From Rhodanobacteraceae bacterium (lineage in GTDB: Bacteria; Pseudomonadota; Gammaproteobacteria; Xanthomonadales; Xanthomonadaceae), in contig JACKOX010000016.1 of NCBI GenBank assembly GCA_024233975.1, positions 1-64,000 of the forward strand: 64,000 nt of DNA, written 5' to 3'. The translations under genes and the position numbers were made by a program. The notes under the pieces are model-generated. The model was not told the DNA's origin. It worked only from the letters and a program-made list of their open reading frames with translations, and made no database searches. Positions 61,195 through 64,000 of the stretch are shown here, piece after piece. Every line of letters begins with the position of its first letter. Within the stretch, counting starts at the first letter, position 1.

Positions 61195-62145
61195 ATGCGC
61201 CTGCTTGCCCACTCCCGCAATCGACGCACGCGCTGGCTTGCCTACGCCCTGCTCGGCTTCTGCGTGGCCTTCATTCTGTTTGGCCCGCAGCTCGCCGAAT
61301 CCGGGCTGCGCATGCTGGGTTGTTCGACACGCGGTGGCATGGCAACTGCTGACTGCTCCGGCATCAGCGGCCTCATCGCCCGTCGACTCACGCCCTTCCT
61401 GTCGGCGATGCCGCCGGTCGAAACCGGCTTCGCACTGATCCAGGGGTTCTGGGGACTGCTGGCGATCTGGTTGGGCCTGATCGTTCTGGGCATTCGAGCC
61501 GGACGCGATGACAGCGTCACGTCACCACCGCCACTGTCAGTCGCAGAACCGGCAACAACCGCTGCACCAGCATCGCTTGCAGAACCGGAACGGCGGACAA
61601 GCTGGCAGGCGCAGCAGGCGGAATGGATTCGATCCAGACAGGCCGAACAACAGGCCGAGCAGGCAGCCGAACAGCGTTCACTGACGCAGCGACTGCTGGC
61701 GGAGGGTCTGTTCTGGGGCGCTGTGGCTGCGCTGTGGTGGACGCTGCTGGCCGGGCTGATCGCCTTCTGCATCGCCTTCGGCACGCCGCTGCTGGGCGGC
61801 GCCAGTGCGGGTGCGCTGTTCAATGCCCTGGGCTGCACCGGTCATTCAAGCATGGTGTCCGATCCCTGTGGCGCGGGTCTGGCCGGCTTCTGGGCCGAAC
61901 GACTGGCCCCTTATCGCGAGCCATTCATCGGTGCAGTGATGTCGCCGTTCTGGCTGTTCACCCAGTTCGGCGACCTGCTGCTTATCTGGCTGGCCGCCTT
62001 GCTGCTGTTGGCGCTGCTGCCGGTCTACCGTTTCGGCTGGCGGATGGTCGTCGTGCAGGCCGAACATCCCGTCGTGATGCGCGTGCTGTTCATCCTGTTT
62101 GTCCTCGCCACGCTCGCACTGCTTCTATCGCCGCTGTACGGCTAG
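61195..62145 (+). CDS. Membrane protein of unknown function with internal duplication
   Basis: I do not recognise this 316-residue protein. It has hydrophobic segments near residues 14-34, 85-105, 175-200, 255-285 and 290-312, with a polar, Gln/Glu/Ala-rich linker (about 110-170) that may be a coiled coil. The region after the first segment (LGCSTRGG and a Cys 14 residues on, RLTPFLSAMPP, FWGLLAIWLGL) is echoed after the third (LGCTGHSS and a Cys further on, RLAPYREPF, FGDLLLIWLAA). Each unit has two cysteines that could form a periplasmic disulfide. The start gives a normal positive-inside N-terminus. Confidence 0.72.
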   Translation: MRLLAHSRNRRTRWLAYALLGFCVAFILFGPQLAESGLRMLGCSTRGGMATADCSGISGLIARRLTPFLSAMPPVETGFALIQGFWGLLAIWLGLIVLGIRAGRDDSVTSPPPLSVAEPATTAAPASLAEPERRTSWQAQQAEWIRSRQAEQQAEQAAEQRSLTQRLLAEGLFWGAVAALWWTLLAGLIAFCIAFGTPLLGGASAGALFNALGCTGHSSMVSDPCGAGLAGFWAERLAPYREPFIGAVMSPFWLFTQFGDLLLIWLAALLLLALLPVYRFGWRMVVVQAEHPVVMRVLFILFVLATLALLLSPLYG

Positions 62146-62351
62146 ATCCTCAGCCAGCACGCGGATCGACTAATGCGGCCAGGAGCAATGAGCATGCTTC
62201 GCGATTGTTGCCGCGCTGGATCACATGCTGCGCGCAACCGGGCAGATACAGACGGGGCAAGCGGGCCACAGGCATTCCTTCCGACAACGGAACAAAAGAT
62301 CAGGCCAGACTCACCTCAAGAACCAACAGCCCTGACCCCGTTGATCGCTCC

Positions 62352-62383
62352 GAAAACAAAAACGCCACCCAATCGAGTGGCGT
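62352..62383 (-). terminator. Rho-independent terminator for the leftward orphan gene
   Basis: On the minus strand the stem ACGCCAC (62383-62377) pairs with GTGGCGT (62368-62362) around an eight-base loop and is followed by TTTTGTTTTC. It lies about 100 bp after the stop of the gene at 62485-63033. Confidence 0.8.
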
Positions 62384-62410
62384 CTTCGTGATGCCCAGGG
62401 CTTGAATCAG

Positions 62411-62475
62411 GAAAAGGTACTCTGCCCCCTGTTTTTGGTGGTCAGATCACTCGAAAAGGTACTCTGACCCCTGTT
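62411..62475. repeat. Two direct copies of a 23-bp REP-like element
   Basis: GAAAAGGTACTCTG followed by (C/A)CCCCTGTT occurs at 62411-62433 and 62453-62475, identical except at one base. An inverted relative, TGACCCCGTTGACCTTTTC, lies at about 62507-62523. The GGTCAGAGTACCTTTTC-type core is reminiscent of repeats near REP-associated transposases in Xanthomonadales; that is recollection, not a search result. No transposase gene is present here. Confidence 0.65.
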
Positions 62476-62484
62476 CTCTTGGCC

Positions 62485-63033
62485 TCATTGATCCCATTGA
62501 TTGGCTTTGACCCCGTTGACCTTTTCGTCCTTGCGGTCTTCGTTACTGACCTGGAAGATCGCCGAAAAATATTCGCATCCACGAACATCCTTAAACATGA
62601 CTCTAAGCTGATCGCTTCTATTCTCCGAGCTAGGAAAGAACTCGGCAGTAAGGTCCACGTACATTTTTCTGGAATGTTTCGGCTTGACCTTCACCTTCTC
62701 AACTGGAGAGTCGTACGTCACCAAAATCGGCGTCCGCAACTCCCAGCGACCAGCTGTGTTGTCTTGGATCTCAAAGTATGCGCCATGAGGCGAATATCTC
62801 TCGGTCTTCCCATTCTCCAACCAAAAAAACAAAGGTGAAGACGACTCATTCTTGAGCTCAAAAACACCGTAAAAGCTATCGCCATAATCGTCTTTGAGCC
62901 ATTGCTTTCCCGACAACTTTACCTCGATCTCCAACGGGCAGAGTCCTGCTAATGAGTCTGAAGTCAAGAAGGTTTGGGAGATGACGCCAAGAAATCCAAG
63001 GAGTGCCGATTTCCTGAAGCCAATCCTTTCCAT
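62485..63033 (-). CDS. Hypothetical secreted protein, A/T-rich orphan
   Basis: I do not recognise this protein of about 182 residues. ATG 63033 gives a signal peptide (MERIGFRKSALLGFLGVISQ, with likely cleavage near SLAG/LCP). The mature part looks like beta-rich domains: FYGVFELKNESSSPLFFWLE and RKMYVDLTAEFFPSSENRSD. It is much more A/T-rich than neighbours, lies beside REP-like repeats and ends in its own terminator. These are signs of acquisition by transfer. An upstream in-frame start at 63111 would add 26 residues but spoil the signal peptide. Confidence 0.62.
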   Translation of the reverse strand: MERIGFRKSALLGFLGVISQTFLTSDSLAGLCPLEIEVKLSGKQWLKDDYGDSFYGVFELKNESSSPLFFWLENGKTERYSPHGAYFEIQDNTAGRWELRTPILVTYDSPVEKVKVKPKHSRKMYVDLTAEFFPSSENRSDQLRVMFKDVRGCEYFSAIFQVSNEDRKDEKVNGVKANQWDQ

Positions 63034-63129
63034 AATCTTGATCAATAGGGTCAGAGTCATAGATCCTGGTGACGCGTTCGTGCTTGCTGGAGATGCTTGT
63101 ATAAACAGCAAGATCCGGACATCGGCGGA

Positions 63130-63693
63130 TCAAGCGCTAAAGTACCAGCCCACAGCCTGCAGCACGACGAAAGCGTAGATACCGGCAAACAGATCATCAA
63201 GCATGGTGCCGAGGCCGCCCTTCACGCGCTTGTCCGCCCACGACACCGGCCACGGTTTGACGACGTCGAAGACGCGGAACAGCAGGAATCCGGCAAGCAC
63301 CCAGGCCCAGAACGGCCCCGGACCGGCTGGCAAGAGGAACAGCGCCATCCACTGGCCGATGAATTCGTCCCAGACGATCACGCCCGGGTCCTGCACATGG
63401 ATGCGGTCGATCACTCGCTGCGCAGCCCAGATGCCGACGCCCAACGCGACCACCAGTACGGTTAGATAGCCCCACGAGGGCAGTTCACGCAGCAGCAGCC
63501 AGGGCAACAGCGCGACCGCACTGCCCACCGTGCCAGAGGCGATGGGCGCGAAACCGCTGCCGAAGCCGCTGGCGATCCAGCCATCGACGCCGGACAACAC
63601 CGAACGCGCGAATTCACGCCACGGCGCTTCCAGCAATTCCTCGACCTCGTCTCTGGACAGCGGCGGATGGTCCTTGGGCGACTGCTCGTTCAT
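63130..63693 (-). CDS. pgpA: Phosphatidylglycerophosphatase A
   Basis: PgpA dephosphorylates phosphatidylglycerol phosphate in the inner membrane. The 187-residue protein has GFGSGFAPIASGTVGSAVAL, VIVWDEFIGQWMALFLLP, FLLFRVFDVVKPWPVSWADK and GGLGTMLDDLFAGIYA, which are canonical, with Asp and Glu residues of the active site. It follows thiL, the usual thiL-pgpA order, with 25 bp between. Confidence 0.95.
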   Translation of the reverse strand: MNEQSPKDHPPLSRDEVEELLEAPWREFARSVLSGVDGWIASGFGSGFAPIASGTVGSAVALLPWLLLRELPSWGYLTVLVVALGVGIWAAQRVIDRIHVQDPGVIVWDEFIGQWMALFLLPAGPGPFWAWVLAGFLLFRVFDVVKPWPVSWADKRVKGGLGTMLDDLFAGIYAFVVLQAVGWYFSA

Positions 63694-63718
63694 TTGCCGA
63701 TTTCCAGAATGTGATCGT

Positions 63719-64000
63719 TCAACTGGCGAAGTGCCGATAGCCCTGCTCGGACAGGCTCAGTACCTGTCCGCCCGGACCCAGCACACGGATGCCGGCGCTG
63801 TCGACGACGCGACCGATGCGCGTGACGCGGACATCGCAGGCTTCCGCGGCGGACTGCACCTGCGACGCCTTTGCGACCGGCGCGCTGAAACACAGCTCGT
63901 AGTCATCGCCGCCGGCCAACTGCAGGCCCTGCCGGGCCAGCGACGGCAAGGCGGCGAGATCGTCCGACATTGGCAGCGCGTCCGCCTGCAGCTCGATGCC
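63719..64000 (-). CDS. thiL: Thiamine-monophosphate kinase, C-terminal part only
   Basis: ThiL phosphorylates thiamine monophosphate to the diphosphate cofactor. Only the last 93 codons lie in the window and the gene runs off the right edge. The family block LQLAGGDDYELCFSAP is clear, followed by the typical C-terminal segment with the RIGRV strand. It is upstream of pgpA on the same strand. Confidence 0.93.
   Translation of the reverse strand, partial: GIELQADALPMSDDLAALPSLARQGLQLAGGDDYELCFSAPVAKASQVQSAAEACDVRVTRIGRVVDSAGIRVLGPGGQVLSLSEQGYRHFAS

Larger units (their letters stand above)
62146..62484. other. Intergenic region with terminator and REP-like repeats
   Basis: No convincing gene lies in these 340 bp. 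The region contains a leftward intrinsic terminator (62352-62383) and two direct copies of a 23-bp repeat (62411-62475). Shorter echoes of TGACCCCGTTGA appear at about 62333 and 62508, and a GGGTCAGAGT element at about 63048 inside the start of the neighbouring gene. Confidence 0.6.

Noticed and set aside
62411..62475. Insertion-sequence ends
   Set aside because: The repeats are direct and only 42 bp apart, with no transposase frame between or beside them.

Overview
The window is a high-GC gammaproteobacterial chromosome segment. Gene order points to Xanthomonadales (Lysobacterales): sucC next to pilS/pilR, pilB-pilC-pilD-coaE, the secA / M23 peptidase / dciA / lpxC neighbourhood, and a dcw cluster with no murD between mraY and ftsW. 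The assignment rests on synteny and protein motifs only; no rRNA or tRNA gene was seen.

Layout. 1-758: 5' part of sucC. 950-9133: type IV pilus regulation and pilin, namely pilS, an SLC13/DASS anion transporter, pilR, a GT-C-like membrane protein with TPRs, a TfpX/TfpZ pilin accessory protein, and pilA behind a sigma-54 promoter. 9124-27036: an 18-kb accessory glycan island inside the pilus locus. It holds two paralogous multi-pass GT-C/TPR proteins, one GT4 and five GT2 glycosyltransferases, an AsnB-type amidotransferase, two methyltransferases, a UPF0104-type membrane protein, a Wzx-type flippase, and an aminotransferase plus formyltransferase pair that fits dTDP-4-formamido-4,6-dideoxyglucose synthesis. 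27174-31663: pilB, pilC, pilD, coaE. 31702-38275: a Nudix/ThiE-like fusion, secA, an M23 peptidase, dciA and lpxC. 38680-54109: the dcw cluster, transcribed leftward from mraZ to ftsZ, with MraZ-type direct repeats upstream. 54558-55192: a structured tandem repeat and RNase P RNA. 55352-61033: rsmI, lpoA, a YraN protein, dolP, an FAD-linked oxidase and a UDG-family protein. 61195-64000: a membrane protein with an apparent internal duplication, a REP-like patch with an AT-rich orphan secreted protein, pgpA, and the 3' part of thiL.

How the parts work together. PilS/PilR probably drive pilA through the sigma-54 site at 8601-8617. PilB, PilC and PilD build the pilus and process its subunits. The intervening island encodes sugar modification, transfer, flipping and candidate membrane transfer steps, so a glycan attached to pilin or to the cell surface is the most interesting hypothesis here. 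It is inferred from context and not shown by the sequence.

Quality warning. From about 38.9 to 46.4 kb every essential dcw gene (ftsZ, ftsA, ftsQ, ddl, murC, murG, most of ftsW) is broken by many small indels, mostly missing bases, while genes on both sides are intact. This looks like local consensus error, not gene decay; coordinates and proteins there are approximate.
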